DNA of 14,286 bases, from NCBI GenBank assembly GCA_937894825.1, contig CALCQT010000071.1, positions 1 through 14,286 on the forward strand. The letters are read 5' to 3'. Position numbers and translations under genes: made by a program. Numbering within the stretch: position 1 is the first letter of the stretch; every line of letters starts with the position of its first letter. The notes below the pieces were generated by a model. It worked only from the letters and a program-made list of their open reading frames with translations. It made no database searches and was not told the origin of the DNA. Shown piece by piece: positions 1 to 6,778 of the stretch. Source of the DNA: an uncultured Anaerolineaceae bacterium (lineage in GTDB: Bacteria; Chloroflexota; Anaerolineae; Anaerolineales; Anaerolineaceae).

Positions 1-1099
1 ATAAATATTCTTCCAGGTTGTTATCTTTGAGATAAGCCACAATATCCCGAACCTTCTGTGTTTCATTGCGCGGACAGACCAGAACAGCCTTCTCCGTCTC
101 GACAACCACAATATCTTTCATACCGACGGTCACGACCAGTTTTTCCGGATGATCGGAACAAACCAGCGTGCCGTTCGAATTGATGTGAACAGCTTTGCAT
201 TGGATCGTGATATTCCCGTTTTCATCAGGCTCAATCACGTCATAAATCGAATCCCAGGATCCGATATCACTCCAGCCAAGCGCGGGAGCCGGCAGAACGA
301 CTACATCCTGCGCCTTCTCCATGATCCCGTAATCGATGGTAACCGGCTGGATGGTCGGCCATATATCCCGCATGGCCTGATCGTACGTTCCATCGTTCAT
401 GGCCGCGCCAATCTGATCCAATTTTTGTGAAAGCGCGGGGATGTAGCGGCTGATTTCCTCCAGCACCCGGTCCGTTTTCCAGAGGAACATACCTGAATTC
501 CAGACAAAATTCCCGGAGCGCAAAAACGCATCCGCCGTCACCTGATCCGGTTTCTCCGTAAAGCGAGCCACCCGAAACAGCGGATGATCAAAATCCGCCG
601 AAACCGGCGCGCCCTGTTCAATATACCCCATACCTGTCGAGGCAAAAGACGGCTGGATCCCCAATGTGACCAGATGCCCCGCTTCCGCGGCCTGATGCCC
701 AAATGAAAGCAGGCGTTGAAAATCCGGCACATTTTTAATGAAATGGTCCGCCGTCAGTACAGCCATCACCGAATCCGGCGCCCGATTTTTCAAATGCAGC
801 GCCGCCAGGCCAATGACCGAGGCGGTACCGCGTGGGAGCGGTTCAATCAGATAATTCTCCGCGGGAACTTCATCCGACAGTACCATCAGCTTTGCTGCCT
901 GCTCCGCGGTTGTGACGACAACGATGTTCGTTGCAGGCACCAGTCCCTTCAGCCTATCCAGTGTCATTTGGAACATCGAGCTGTCCCCGGATACGTTCAG
1001 CATTTGCTTGGGCTTTTCTTTGCGTGACCAGGGCCAGAGGCGCGTTCCGCCGCCGCCGGCCATAATGACAGCAAAAAAGTTAGCGGGTGTTTTTTCCAT
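1..1099 (-). CDS. manC: Mannose-1-phosphate guanylyltransferase (GDP-mannose pyrophosphorylase), last residues off the left edge
   Basis: Makes GDP-mannose and pyrophosphate from GTP and mannose-1-phosphate, the donor for mannose-containing glycans and deoxysugar nucleotides, in the cytoplasm. The reading frame starts at ATG 1099 and stays open for 366 codons to the window edge. The nucleotidyltransferase signature GGGGTRLWPWSRKEKPKQ is at residues 15–32, followed by a TADHF motif, the sugar-binding FTEKP motif, WNSGMFLW and the GSWDSIYDV segment. The visible end (LKDNNLEEYL) resembles the usual C-terminus of single-domain family members of about 350–370 residues, so the stop probably lies just outside. 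There is no room for a fused isomerase domain unless the frame continues far to the left. A GGAGG ribosome site (1110–1114) sits 10 nt before the ATG, and a separate promoter lies at 1162–1190, so the gene is probably not only read through from dprA. GTP specificity is inferred from the signature. Confidence 0.93.
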   Translation of the reverse strand, partial: MEKTPANFFAVIMAGGGGTRLWPWSRKEKPKQMLNVSGDSSMFQMTLDRLKGLVPATNIVVVTTAEQAAKLMVLSDEVPAENYLIEPLPRGTASVIGLAALHLKNRAPDSVMAVLTADHFIKNVPDFQRLLSFGHQAAEAGHLVTLGIQPSFASTGMGYIEQGAPVSADFDHPLFRVARFTEKPDQVTADAFLRSGNFVWNSGMFLWKTDRVLEEISRYIPALSQKLDQIGAAMNDGTYDQAMRDIWPTIQPVTIDYGIMEKAQDVVVLPAPALGWSDIGSWDSIYDVIEPDENGNITIQCKAVHINSNGTLVCSDHPEKLVVTVGMKDIVVVETEKAVLVCPRNETQKVRDIVAYLKDNNLEEYL

Positions 1100-1161
1100 C
1101 GCTTTTCTTCCTCCGTTCATTTTCTCGGGATGAGAACCTGGGTCATTCCCCGACCGTCTAT

Positions 1162-1190
1162 AGTGTATTCAGGAATATTTTTTTTGGCAA
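1162..1190 (-). promoter_or_regulatory. Putative sigma-70 promoter of manC
   Basis: On the minus strand, a -35 box TTGCCA (1190–1185, 5/6 to consensus) is followed by a 17-nt spacer carrying seven A residues and a -10 box TACACT (1167–1162, 4/6). The predicted transcription start is near 1155, giving a leader of about 55 nt before the manC ATG. The spacing is ideal and the position in the only sizeable gap of this gene cluster fits, but no experimental support is visible. Confidence 0.5.
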
Positions 1191-1240
1191 GGTCAAAAAA
1201 GTAATTCAGGGATTTTAATACAGCCAATTATCGGAAACGC

Positions 1241-1275
1241 TGTTAGATTTGTGCGCGATGTGCACAAATCTAACA
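1241..1275. repeat. Perfect 14-bp inverted repeat between dprA and manC
   Basis: Left arm TGTTAGATTTGTGC (1241–1254) and right arm GCACAAATCTAACA (1262–1275) are exact reverse complements around a 7-nt loop, with one further G·U and one C-G pair possible inside. It lies after the dprA stop and before the manC promoter. Neither strand has a T-run directly after the hairpin, so it is not a classical intrinsic terminator. It could be an mRNA-end hairpin, a protein-binding dyad or a short mobile repeat remnant. Confidence 0.7.
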
Positions 1276-1328
1276 ACAAAACTGTCATCTTCGTTTACAT
1301 CCTGTAAGGACGACGCTCGATTCTTCCT

Positions 1329-2438
1329 TTAATATAGCGCATTATTCTTCTGAAACTGCTGCGGCGCGACCTCAACCACAAACCCTTTCAAAACCAGCAG
1401 CGTCAGCATGGACGCCACCTTTCCCGCCGGCAGCCCGGACAAGCGCGTGATCTCGTCAATATGCAGCGCTTCCGCTTCAATCAACGCCATCATCGCCTGT
1501 TCCTGCGGACTTTCAAAAGACATCTGAATGGGCTTCGGAAGCTGATGCGGCAAGATGGCCTGATCAGAACGGATATACTCCAGTAGTTCCTCTTTTGCGC
1601 AGAGCGGGCGGGCGCCATCCCGGATCAACCGGTTCGCCCCCTGTGACTGCGGCGCATTAAAATTGCCGGGCAACACAAACACCTCACGGCCCTGTTCCGC
1701 CGCAAAGCGCGCCGTGATCAGCGAACCGGATTTTTCGCCGGCTTCAATCACAATACAGGCGCAGGCCATCCCCGATATAATGCGGTTGCGCGGCGGAAAA
1801 TTAACACGGTCCGGCTGCGTTCCGGGCGGATAATCGCTGATCAGCGCGCCATTCCGGACAACCGCCTCCGCCAGCGAACGGTGTTCCGGCGGATAAATCA
1901 CGTCCACACCGCACCCCAGCACAGCCACCGTCCGGCCCTTGTGATCCAGCGCCGCCTGATGCGCCGTGCCGTCAACACCCCGCGCCAGCCCGGATACAAC
2001 CACCACACCATGCCCGGCCAGGTATGCGCTAAGTTCCTCCGCGACATTTTTACCGTATCCGGTCATGCGGCGCGTCCCGACAATCGCCACATATTGCGCG
2101 CTCGCATCGGGCATTTCACCGCGCACATACAAAACGGGCGGCGGCGCTTCAATCATTTTTAAAAGCGGGGGATAGTACGGGTCGTCCCGGGAAAGGATCC
2201 GAATGCCGCGCTTTTGGATTGCGGCCAACAATTCGGAGGGATCCGTCCGGTCACGAAATGAAAGCAACGATTGAACGATTTTTTCCGGCAGTCCATGCAG
2301 GCGCAACGCCGTCGGAGAGGCCTGCCAGGCAGCCTCAAGTGATCCAAAATATTCCAGCAAGCGCGCGGTACGGATCGCTCCGATCCCTCTGACGTGGTTG
2401 AAAGCTACCTGGTACCGAAGCTGGTTTTCCGCTTCCAT
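1329..2438 (-). CDS. dprA: DNA processing protein DprA/Smf
   Basis: DprA binds incoming single-stranded DNA during natural transformation and loads RecA; it is widespread also in species not known to be competent. From ATG 2438 the product is 369 residues: an N-terminal SAM/HhH-like region (about 1–65, with HVRGIGAIRTARLLEYFGS), the Rossmann-like core (about 85–290) with IVGTRRMTGYGK, VSGLARGVDGTAH (149–160), VAVLGCGVDVIYPPEH, FPPRNRIISG, EAGEKSGSLITARFAAEQGR and LPGNFNAPQSQGANRLIRDGA, and a C-terminal winged-helix (DML1-like) domain (about 310–360). A longer frame upstream to 2540 would run inside rimM and has no family similarity. The chosen ATG is 1 nt after the rimM stop, so translation is probably coupled; no strong Shine–Dalgarno site is visible. 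Last gene of the ffh–rpsP cluster. Confidence 0.95.
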   Translation of the reverse strand: MEAENQLRYQVAFNHVRGIGAIRTARLLEYFGSLEAAWQASPTALRLHGLPEKIVQSLLSFRDRTDPSELLAAIQKRGIRILSRDDPYYPPLLKMIEAPPPVLYVRGEMPDASAQYVAIVGTRRMTGYGKNVAEELSAYLAGHGVVVVSGLARGVDGTAHQAALDHKGRTVAVLGCGVDVIYPPEHRSLAEAVVRNGALISDYPPGTQPDRVNFPPRNRIISGMACACIVIEAGEKSGSLITARFAAEQGREVFVLPGNFNAPQSQGANRLIRDGARPLCAKEELLEYIRSDQAILPHQLPKPIQMSFESPQEQAMMALIEAEALHIDEITRLSGLPAGKVASMLTLLVLKGFVVEVAPQQFQKNNALY

Positions 2439-2439
2439 A

Positions 2440-2994
2440 TTACAGCCATTCAGGCAAATTGAGAATAATCTTTTTTTCGGATAAACGGACTTCTTTGATA
2501 TATTGCGGAATCGCCGGGACCAGTTCTTCCGTACCCTCATCCCGCAGGATTACATACACATCATTCGCGCCGGTCTCCAAAATCTCTTTCAGTGTCCCGA
2601 CATGCTCCTGCGCTTCATTCACCGCTTCAAGCCCGATCAACTGATGAAAATAATACTCACCATGGGGTAAAGGCGGCAGATCCGCAATCGGCACAAAAAG
2701 AAAGGTATTCCGGAGTTCAGCGGCTTCTGTTTCGTTGGTAAATTCAGCGAAACGAACCAACAGATAAGGTGGTTTCTGTCCCACAGACACGATCGTCAAC
2801 GGACGATGATCGAGCCCGGCGAAAACTTTTTTCCCGCTGCGAATCCGCTCGGGGAAATCGGTCATGGTATTGAGTACAACCGTCCCCTCAATGCCATGCG
2901 TCCGGTGGATTTTGCCGATACAAACAAAACCAGGCTCGCCGGTATCCAGCGAGCCTTGATCGGCTTTTTCTACGTTCGGGAACTCCTTATTCAT
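2440..2994 (-). CDS. rimM: 16S rRNA processing / ribosome maturation factor RimM
   Basis: RimM binds ribosomal protein S19 and helps mature the 30S head. The 184-residue product has the N-terminal RimM beta-barrel (about 22–100: VCIGKIHRTHGIEGTVVLN, then LLVRFAEFTNETEAAEL) and a C-terminal PRC-barrel (about 110–184: GEYYFHQLIGLEAV, GTLKEILETGANDVYVI, ELVPAIPQYIKEV). ATG 2994 is preferred over a TTG one codon upstream (2997). There is no convincing Shine–Dalgarno sequence; khpA ends only 18 nt upstream, so coupling is likely. The first 20 residues are variable in the family and the exact start is uncertain. Confidence 0.95.
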   Translation of the reverse strand: MNKEFPNVEKADQGSLDTGEPGFVCIGKIHRTHGIEGTVVLNTMTDFPERIRSGKKVFAGLDHRPLTIVSVGQKPPYLLVRFAEFTNETEAAELRNTFLFVPIADLPPLPHGEYYFHQLIGLEAVNEAQEHVGTLKEILETGANDVYVILRDEGTEELVPAIPQYIKEVRLSEKKIILNLPEWL

Positions 2995-3012
2995 CAACAG
3001 GACGGATCAACC

Positions 3013-3312
3013 TTAGGATTCAGGTTCAACCACATCCAGTATGACCTGACGGCCATCTCTGGCTGAAGTGACCCGCAAAAGGACCCGGATCGCGTTGGCA
3101 ACCCGGCCGCCTTTCCCGATAATTCTGCCCATATCTTCTTTTGCCACGTGCAAATCCAGACGGATCCGGCTCCCGCTGCGCTGCTGGGTGACCAGAACGC
3201 TGCTCGGGTCGTCCACCAGCGAAAGCGCGATGTATTCGACAAGTTCTTTCACATAATCACTCTTGTCGGGACCTCTTCTTTGCGATGGCACACCTTCTCT
3301 TGAACGCATCAT
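3013..3312 (-). CDS. khpA: KH-domain RNA-binding protein KhpA
   Basis: Small single-KH-domain RNA-binding protein, in many bacteria a partner of KhpB/Jag that affects cell elongation and division by binding RNAs. The KH loop motif is MGRIIGKGGRVANAIR (GKGG at residues 66–69), followed by a strand ending ILDVVEPES. The usual family length is about 76–80 residues; this 99-residue reading starts at ATG 3312 and overlaps the rpsP stop by 4 nt (ATGA). The first 20 residues are outside the conserved domain, and a GTG at 3252 (VKELVEYIA), preceded by AAGAG at 7 nt, would give the standard-length protein. I kept the coupled ATG, but the start is ambiguous. Position between rpsP and rimM is the classic context. 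Confidence 0.9.
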   Translation of the reverse strand: MMRSREGVPSQRRGPDKSDYVKELVEYIALSLVDDPSSVLVTQQRSGSRIRLDLHVAKEDMGRIIGKGGRVANAIRVLLRVTSARDGRQVILDVVEPES

Positions 3313-3665
3313 GATTTTATCGCGGCATCACGGGTCCTGGGATTGACCACGCGCTGCTCATAGTGTGCATTTGCTTCCGCTAACAAGGTTTCAAGGGCTT
3401 CACCCTTCTTATACCGTTCAAAACGGTCCAACAGACCGACGCTTTTGAATAATTTCGCCACAGAATCACTGGGCTGAGCGCCTTTGCTGATCCAGTCGTA
3501 AACACGGTCTTCCTTTACCTGAAAGGTGAACGGCTCCGTACGGGGATTATAAAAGCCCAAAATCTCGAGAAATTTCCCGTTGCGGGGGCTTTCCTTGTCC
3601 GCTGCAATGATGCGATACGTAGGTTGCCTTTTCAACCCATCGCGGCGTAATCGAATACGAACCAT
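3309..3665 (-). CDS. rpsP: 30S ribosomal protein bS16
   Basis: Structural protein of the small ribosomal subunit. The N-terminus MVRIRLRRDGLKRQPTYRII and the following FLEILGFYNPRTEP, DRVYDWISKGAQPSDSVAKLF are the family's conserved core (about residues 1–85). At 118 residues it is longer than the common 80–90, the extra being a charged tail after about residue 85. Start ATG 3665 is preceded by an AGGAGAG ribosome site. It follows ffh by 114 nt without an obvious terminator between them and is translationally coupled to khpA. Confidence 0.97.
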   Translation of the reverse strand: MVRIRLRRDGLKRQPTYRIIAADKESPRNGKFLEILGFYNPRTEPFTFQVKEDRVYDWISKGAQPSDSVAKLFKSVGLLDRFERYKKGEALETLLAEANAHYEQRVVNPRTRDAAIKS

Positions 3666-3779
3666 CTCGTTTTCTCTCCTGTTCCTATTTGTTCATAAAT
3701 AATTTCGCTGATTTTTCCCGACGATAAGGGGTCTGCGCTGAAGGGGGCGCCTGGGTCTGGTATCATCAGGGAGTTGTGA

Positions 3780-5102
3780 TCAGCGGAACAGATTGGAAAG
3801 ACCCTTCCCACCTGTTTTTTGCAAGGTTTTCATCATCTTCTGAGCGTCGCGATATTGTTTCAACAGCTTGTTGATCTCGGGTACTTCCGTCCCCGATCCG
3901 GCGGCAATGCGCCGTTTCCGGCTGGCGTTCAGAAGATCCGGGTTCAGCCGCTCCTTGGCGGTCATTGAACTCAGAATCGCTTCCGTCATCTTCAGATTTT
4001 TCTCCACGGCCTGTGGATCCACCTGTTTGGCAGCTTTGCCAAGATTTCCCGGAAGCATGTCCAGTATCTGCCGCATCGGTCCCATTTTCCGGACCTGTCT
4101 TAATTGATCGGCGAAATCCTCTAAAGTAAAACGGCCGGACATCATCCGGCTTGTCTGCTGCACGCTCTTTTTTTCATCGAATGCAGCTTCCGCGCGTTCT
4201 ATCAACCCAATGATATCACCCATTCCCAAAATGCGGGAGGCCAAGCGCGAGGGATCATAGGCTTCCAGCGCGTCGATGCCTTCCCCGGTTCCCAGGAATT
4301 TGATCGGCACACCGGTCACGCTGCGGATGGAAATCGCGGCGCCGCCGCGGGAATCCCCGTCCATTTTAGACAGAATCAGGCCGGTGATGTTCACTGTATC
4401 CCGGAAGCCTTCCGCCACGTGCAACGCTTCCTGTCCGATCATCGAATCCACCACCAGCAGGATATCGTTCGGATGGACGTTCTTCTGAATGGCCTGCAGC
4501 TCATCCATCAGCGCCTGATCCAGCTGGGAACGGCCGGCGGTGTCGATCATCATGACGCTGAATCCACCTTTTTTGGCGTAATCCACCGCCCGTTTGGCCA
4601 ATTCCGGCGGCTTGGCGCCTTCCTGATAGTACACTTCCACGTCAATGCGTTGCGCCAGTGTTTGCAGCTGCTTAACCGCAGCCGGACGGTAAGGATCGGC
4701 GGCCACCAGCAAAACCCGCTCGCCTTGGGCGCGCAGGAATTTTGCCACTTTTGCGGTATGTGTCGTCTTACCACTACCCTGCAGACCGACGAACATCACT
4801 ACGCGCGGTTTTTCACCCGTCAGGTTCAGCCGTTCCGATGTGCCGAGCGTTTTGATCAGCTCTTCATTGACGATCTTGATCACCATCTGACCAGGGTTCA
4901 GCGCCTCAGAGACCTCCGTCCCCACCGCGCGTTCCCGGATGTTGGCAATAAAGCTGCGCACAACCGAATAGTGAACGTCCGCCTCCAGCAGTGCGATCCG
5001 CACTTCGCGCATGGCGGCGTCGACGTCCTCGGCACTCAGTTTCCCGCGCCGGGTCAGTCCCGCAAACACTTTGTTCAATCGTTCAGTCAGGTTTTCAAAC
5101 AC
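3780..5102 (-). CDS. ffh: Signal recognition particle GTPase Ffh (SRP54)
   Basis: Protein core of the bacterial signal recognition particle: binds signal sequences on ribosomes and, with SRP RNA and FtsY, delivers them to SecYEG. The 440-residue product shows the N domain (1–90), G domain (about 98–295: P-loop GLQGSGKTT 106–114, DPYRPAA 136–142, DTAGR 187–191, SKMDGD 245–250) and the RNA- and signal-binding M domain (about 325–440, GRFTLEDFADQL, SGTEVPEINKLLKQY). The start is GTG at 5102, giving the standard MFENLTERL N-terminus; an upstream ATG is out of frame. The ribosome site is weak. Promoter at 5164–5192. The M-domain tail is short, ending GGKGLSNLFR, without the Met-rich extension of many orthologues. 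Confidence 0.97.
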   Translation of the reverse strand: MFENLTERLNKVFAGLTRRGKLSAEDVDAAMREVRIALLEADVHYSVVRSFIANIRERAVGTEVSEALNPGQMVIKIVNEELIKTLGTSERLNLTGEKPRVVMFVGLQGSGKTTHTAKVAKFLRAQGERVLLVAADPYRPAAVKQLQTLAQRIDVEVYYQEGAKPPELAKRAVDYAKKGGFSVMMIDTAGRSQLDQALMDELQAIQKNVHPNDILLVVDSMIGQEALHVAEGFRDTVNITGLILSKMDGDSRGGAAISIRSVTGVPIKFLGTGEGIDALEAYDPSRLASRILGMGDIIGLIERAEAAFDEKKSVQQTSRMMSGRFTLEDFADQLRQVRKMGPMRQILDMLPGNLGKAAKQVDPQAVEKNLKMTEAILSSMTAKERLNPDLLNASRKRRIAAGSGTEVPEINKLLKQYRDAQKMMKTLQKTGGKGLSNLFR

Positions 5103-5163
5103 AGGGCATCCAATTCAATCACAATCCATGCAAACAGGTCTTTCACACATGAAAGCAGGGAAT

Positions 5164-5192
5164 ATTTTAGCGTAAAATCCGGTTTGTGTAAA
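5164..5192 (-). promoter_or_regulatory. Putative sigma-70 promoter of the ffh–rpsP–khpA–rimM–dprA cluster
   Basis: Minus-strand -35 box TTTACA (5192–5187, 5/6), 17-nt spacer, -10 box TAAAAT (5169–5164, 5/6). It lies in the 138-nt gap between the hicB stop and the ffh GTG, about 60 nt before the start codon. A 10-bp palindrome TTGAATTCAA (5198–5207) sits just upstream of the -35 box. Confidence 0.6.
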
Positions 5193-5240
5193 GCGGGTTG
5201 AATTCAATTGTCATAACGAGGGGTATCAAAAAAAGGGATT

Positions 5241-5636
5241 TTACTCCAAATGCATTTCGCGCTTGAGCCCTTCCTGCAACACAGCCGAGAAATTGATATT
5301 CGCTTTTTCCGCTGCCGCGTTCAGCCAAGAGGGAATTGTGCAATTCTTTTTCACCGCGCGGGAATCATTCTGCCGGCGATACACCACAAAATCCACATTC
5401 ACCAGCGTTACGATCGCGCCCGGAAACGCCGCCTGAACATCCGCGATATCTGACGGTTCGGGCAAAGATTTTTCATGATCTTCAAGATCGTTTCCTGCCA
5501 GCCCAATCCAATCGGCCGCCATATCGATGGCCTCTGTGATATCGATCCCCTGGGTCATGCCGTCAAAATCCGGAATCCGCACCAGCAGATATTTTTCACC
5601 CGTATCTTCAATAACAATCGGATATGTTTTTTTCAT
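5241..5636 (-). CDS. hicB: HicB-family antitoxin
   Basis: Antitoxin of a type II HicAB pair; binds and neutralises HicA and normally represses its own operon. Residues about 1–85 form the HicB partial RNase H-like fold (KKTYPIVIEDTGEKYLLVRIPDFDGM, then TEAIDMAADWIGLAGNDLED), and residues 98–128 (NCTIPSWLNAAAEKANINF, SAVLQEGLKREM) look like the C-terminal ribbon-helix-helix DNA-binding module of the long HicB type. The 131-residue length fits. AGGAGG lies 4 nt before ATG 5636, the strongest ribosome site in this cluster, which fits an antitoxin made in excess of its toxin. The toxin gene ends 26 nt upstream (toxin-first order is usual for hicAB). Confidence 0.92.
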   Translation of the reverse strand: MKKTYPIVIEDTGEKYLLVRIPDFDGMTQGIDITEAIDMAADWIGLAGNDLEDHEKSLPEPSDIADVQAAFPGAIVTLVNVDFVVYRRQNDSRAVKKNCTIPSWLNAAAEKANINFSAVLQEGLKREMHLE

Positions 5637-5662
5637 GTTTCCTCCTTAGTCGGTTAGAAAAC

Positions 5663-5833
5663 TTACTTCAGCCCTCTGCGTTTGATGATGGCTTTTGCGA
5701 GTTCCTCATTGATCTCGGTATGCCTCGGGATAAATTCTGTTTGATTTCCCTTGGCCCAGCGATCATGCTTTTTTCCTTCTTCTTTTATCCACCCATTCTT
5801 TTTCAGCAATTTTTCTAAATCCCGCTTTTTCAT
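5663..5833 (-). CDS. hicA: HicA-family mRNA interferase toxin (56 residues)
   Basis: Small RNA-cleaving toxin that stops translation when not bound by HicB. Read from ATG 5833 to TAA 5663–5665, the product begins MKKRDLEKLLKKNGWIKEEG and continues GKKHDRWAKGNQTEFIPRH, EINEELAKAIIKRRGLK. The dsRBD-like HicA fold is recognisable, with the presumed catalytic His23 in the G-K-K-H-D motif, the IPRH turn (35–38) and the final helix. It is complete and lacks internal stops, so it is probably functional. An overlapping ATG 7 nt upstream is in another frame and stops early. The start is preceded only by a weak GAG ribosome site, in contrast to hicB. Its promoter overlaps a tandem repeat (5855–5874). 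Confidence 0.92.
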   Translation of the reverse strand: MKKRDLEKLLKKNGWIKEEGKKHDRWAKGNQTEFIPRHTEINEELAKAIIKRRGLK

Positions 5834-5852
5834 CTGCCATCTCGCTATCTAA

Positions 5853-5880
5853 ATTATACGCATTTATACGCATTTATCAA
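5853..5880 (-). promoter_or_regulatory. Putative hicAB promoter
   Basis: Minus-strand -35 box TTGATA (5880–5875), 16-nt spacer and a perfect -10 box TATAAT (5858–5853), about 20 nt before the hicA ATG. The spacer and parts of both boxes are made of a 10-bp tandem repeat, the expected site for autorepression by HicB. Confidence 0.6.
5855..5874. repeat. Two perfect 10-bp tandem repeats (TATACGCATT) in the hicAB promoter
   Basis: TATACGCATT occurs at 5855–5864 and again at 5865–5874, followed by TAT as a partial third copy. The 10-bp period is one helical turn, so bound proteins would line up on one DNA face, as ribbon-helix-helix repressors do. A further ATTTATACG copy is at 5928–5936. Binding by HicB is inferred. 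Confidence 0.6.
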
Positions 5881-5881
5881 G

Positions 5882-5912
5882 GTCGAAATTTGGATTTTTA
5901 GGACATTTCGAC
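5882..5912. promoter_or_regulatory. 8-bp inverted repeat upstream of the hicAB -35 box
   Basis: GTCGAAAT (5882–5889) and ATTTCGAC (5905–5912) are perfect reverse complements separated by 15 nt, about two helical turns centre to centre. It begins 2 nt upstream of the hicAB -35 box, in the divergent control region. A regulatory role is possible, but the bound protein is unknown. Confidence 0.4.
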
Positions 5913-6016
5913 TGACATAACAATCATATTTATACGACGTGAAACTTTTTCCAAAAAGGTTTTTCCCCAATCAATTTCCACTGTCATGAATTTTCAAAAC
6001 TGATGGCTCAACGCTA

Positions 6017-6045
6017 TTGACAATATGTATATTGTGCTTTACACT
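6017..6045 (+). promoter_or_regulatory. Putative promoter of the membrane protein–XRE–flavodoxin operon
   Basis: A perfect -35 box TTGACA (6017–6022), a 17-nt spacer and a -10 box TACACT (6040–6045, 4/6), placed about 40 nt before the first start codon. A palindrome overlaps its -35 box and spacer, so it is probably a repressed promoter. Confidence 0.65.
6020..6035. promoter_or_regulatory. Dyad operator candidate for the XRE repressor
   Basis: ACAATAT–GT–ATATTGT: two perfect 7-bp arms with a 2-bp centre, covering the second half of the -35 box and most of the spacer. This is the classic position for a helix-turn-helix repressor to block RNA polymerase, and an XRE-type protein is encoded by the second gene of the operon. 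Assignment to that protein is inferred. Confidence 0.5.
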
Positions 6046-6087
6046 AAGACCAATGAAACAAACAATTAGAAAAGGAGATTGAACATC

Positions 6088-6546
6088 ATGACCTTCAAAA
6101 GTAAAAGAACCATCGTCAGCATGATCACCGGCCTCGCGCTTTTTGTGGGGTACTACCTCTACGTGCTGAAAAAACTCGCACCGGGGTCTGAAGACCTGAT
6201 AGCCTGGGCCATCGCGACGCTGATCTTCATCGGCGTCTCCGTCGTGGCGCAAATCGTGATCCTGATCCTGTTCCACATCGCCATGTCCATCGGAATGGCG
6301 GTCATCGACCAGGAGCGTGACGGAGAAAAAATCGAACGGCTCATCTCGTCATCCACGCTGGAGGACGAAATGGATAAGATGATCAGTCTGAAGGCCGACC
6401 GGGTCAACCTGATCTGCGCTTCCATCGGCTTCATGGCGGCATTGGGCCTGGTGGCGCTGGCACTGCAGATTCTTTTCGCAGCCTTTGCGGCCGGTTCAGT
6501 AATCAGTGGAGGTGTGAGCGTTTACCTCTATGAAAAGGGAGTCTGA
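6088..6546 (+). CDS. Small multi-pass membrane protein, function unknown (DUF2178-like at best)
   Basis: 152 residues from ATG 6088, which has an AAAGGAG ribosome site 10 nt upstream; a TTG at 6079 is too close to that site to be the start. Hydrophobic segments at about 9–27, 37–54, 55–73, 107–125 and 126–147 suggest four or five membrane spans, with a charged loop at about 74–106 ([20 protein letters not shown]). No catalytic motif is visible. Small membrane proteins followed directly by an XRE regulator occur in many Firmicutes and archaea (DUF2178-type families); I recognise that arrangement, not the exact family. First gene of the operon, one nt from the regulator gene. It might sense or respond to envelope state together with the regulator, but nothing in the sequence proves this. 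Confidence 0.8.
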   Translation: MTFKSKRTIVSMITGLALFVGYYLYVLKKLAPGSEDLIAWAIATLIFIGVSVVAQIVILILFHIAMSIGMAVIDQERDGEKIERLISSSTLEDEMDKMISLKADRVNLICASIGFMAALGLVALALQILFAAFAAGSVISGGVSVYLYEKGV

Positions 6547-6547
6547 A

Positions 6548-6778
6548 ATGGCGAAAAAATACATCATCACCAACAACATTCGCAAACTGCGCTTTTTTGC
6601 CAACGAAATGACCCAGCTGGAGCTGGCCGAGAAAGCGGGCGCCTCCCGACAAACTATTGTGGCACTGGAAGCGGGCAAGTACAGCCCTTCTTTAGAAATG
6701 GCGTTTCGGATCGCGGACGTGTTCGAAGTGTCGATAGCAGAAGTATTTGAATGCAGGACCGAGGAAAGCGAAAAATGA
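6548..6778 (+). CDS. XRE/Cro-CI family transcriptional regulator (76 residues)
   Basis: A minimal helix-turn-helix regulator without a ligand domain. The DNA-binding domain spans nearly the whole protein: [20 protein letters not shown] at residues 21–40 holds the HTH, followed by [27 protein letters not shown], the standard pattern of the small XRE group (YozG-like). ATG 6548 is chosen because AAGGGAG lies 6 nt upstream; a longer reading from 6530 would overlap the previous gene. It overlaps the flavodoxin gene by 4 nt (ATGA), so the two are translationally coupled. It probably represses its own promoter through the dyad at 6020–6035. What signal would release it is not visible. Confidence 0.92.
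   Translation: MAKKYIITNNIRKLRFFANEMTQLELAEKAGASRQTIVALEAGKYSPSLEMAFRIADVFEVSIAEVFECRTEESEK

Noticed and set aside
1247..1269. Rex-like TTGTG…CACAA inside the 14-bp inverted repeat
   Set aside because: The half-sites are 9 nt apart instead of 8 and lack the inner AA/TT bases, so it does not fit the Rex operator.
2439..2540. N-terminal extension of dprA to 2540
   Set aside because: It overlaps rimM by about 100 nt in another frame and has no similarity to DprA; the ATG at 2438 gives the family-typical N-terminus.
3666..3779. Possible SRP RNA in the gap between ffh and rpsP
   Set aside because: The conserved GGAAGGNAGCAGC-type apical loop is absent on both strands; the direct GGGTCTG repeats alone are not evidence.
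4419..5201. 260-codon open frame on the plus strand opposite ffh
   Set aside because: Antisense shadow of the well-conserved ffh gene; the product has no recognisable fold (rich in His, Arg, Gln) and no ribosome site.
5942..5965. Hairpin followed by TTTTT in the hicA / membrane-protein divergent region
   Set aside because: The stem is nearly all A-T with a 2–4-nt loop, and no gene ends there; A/T-rich sequence of a promoter region explains it.
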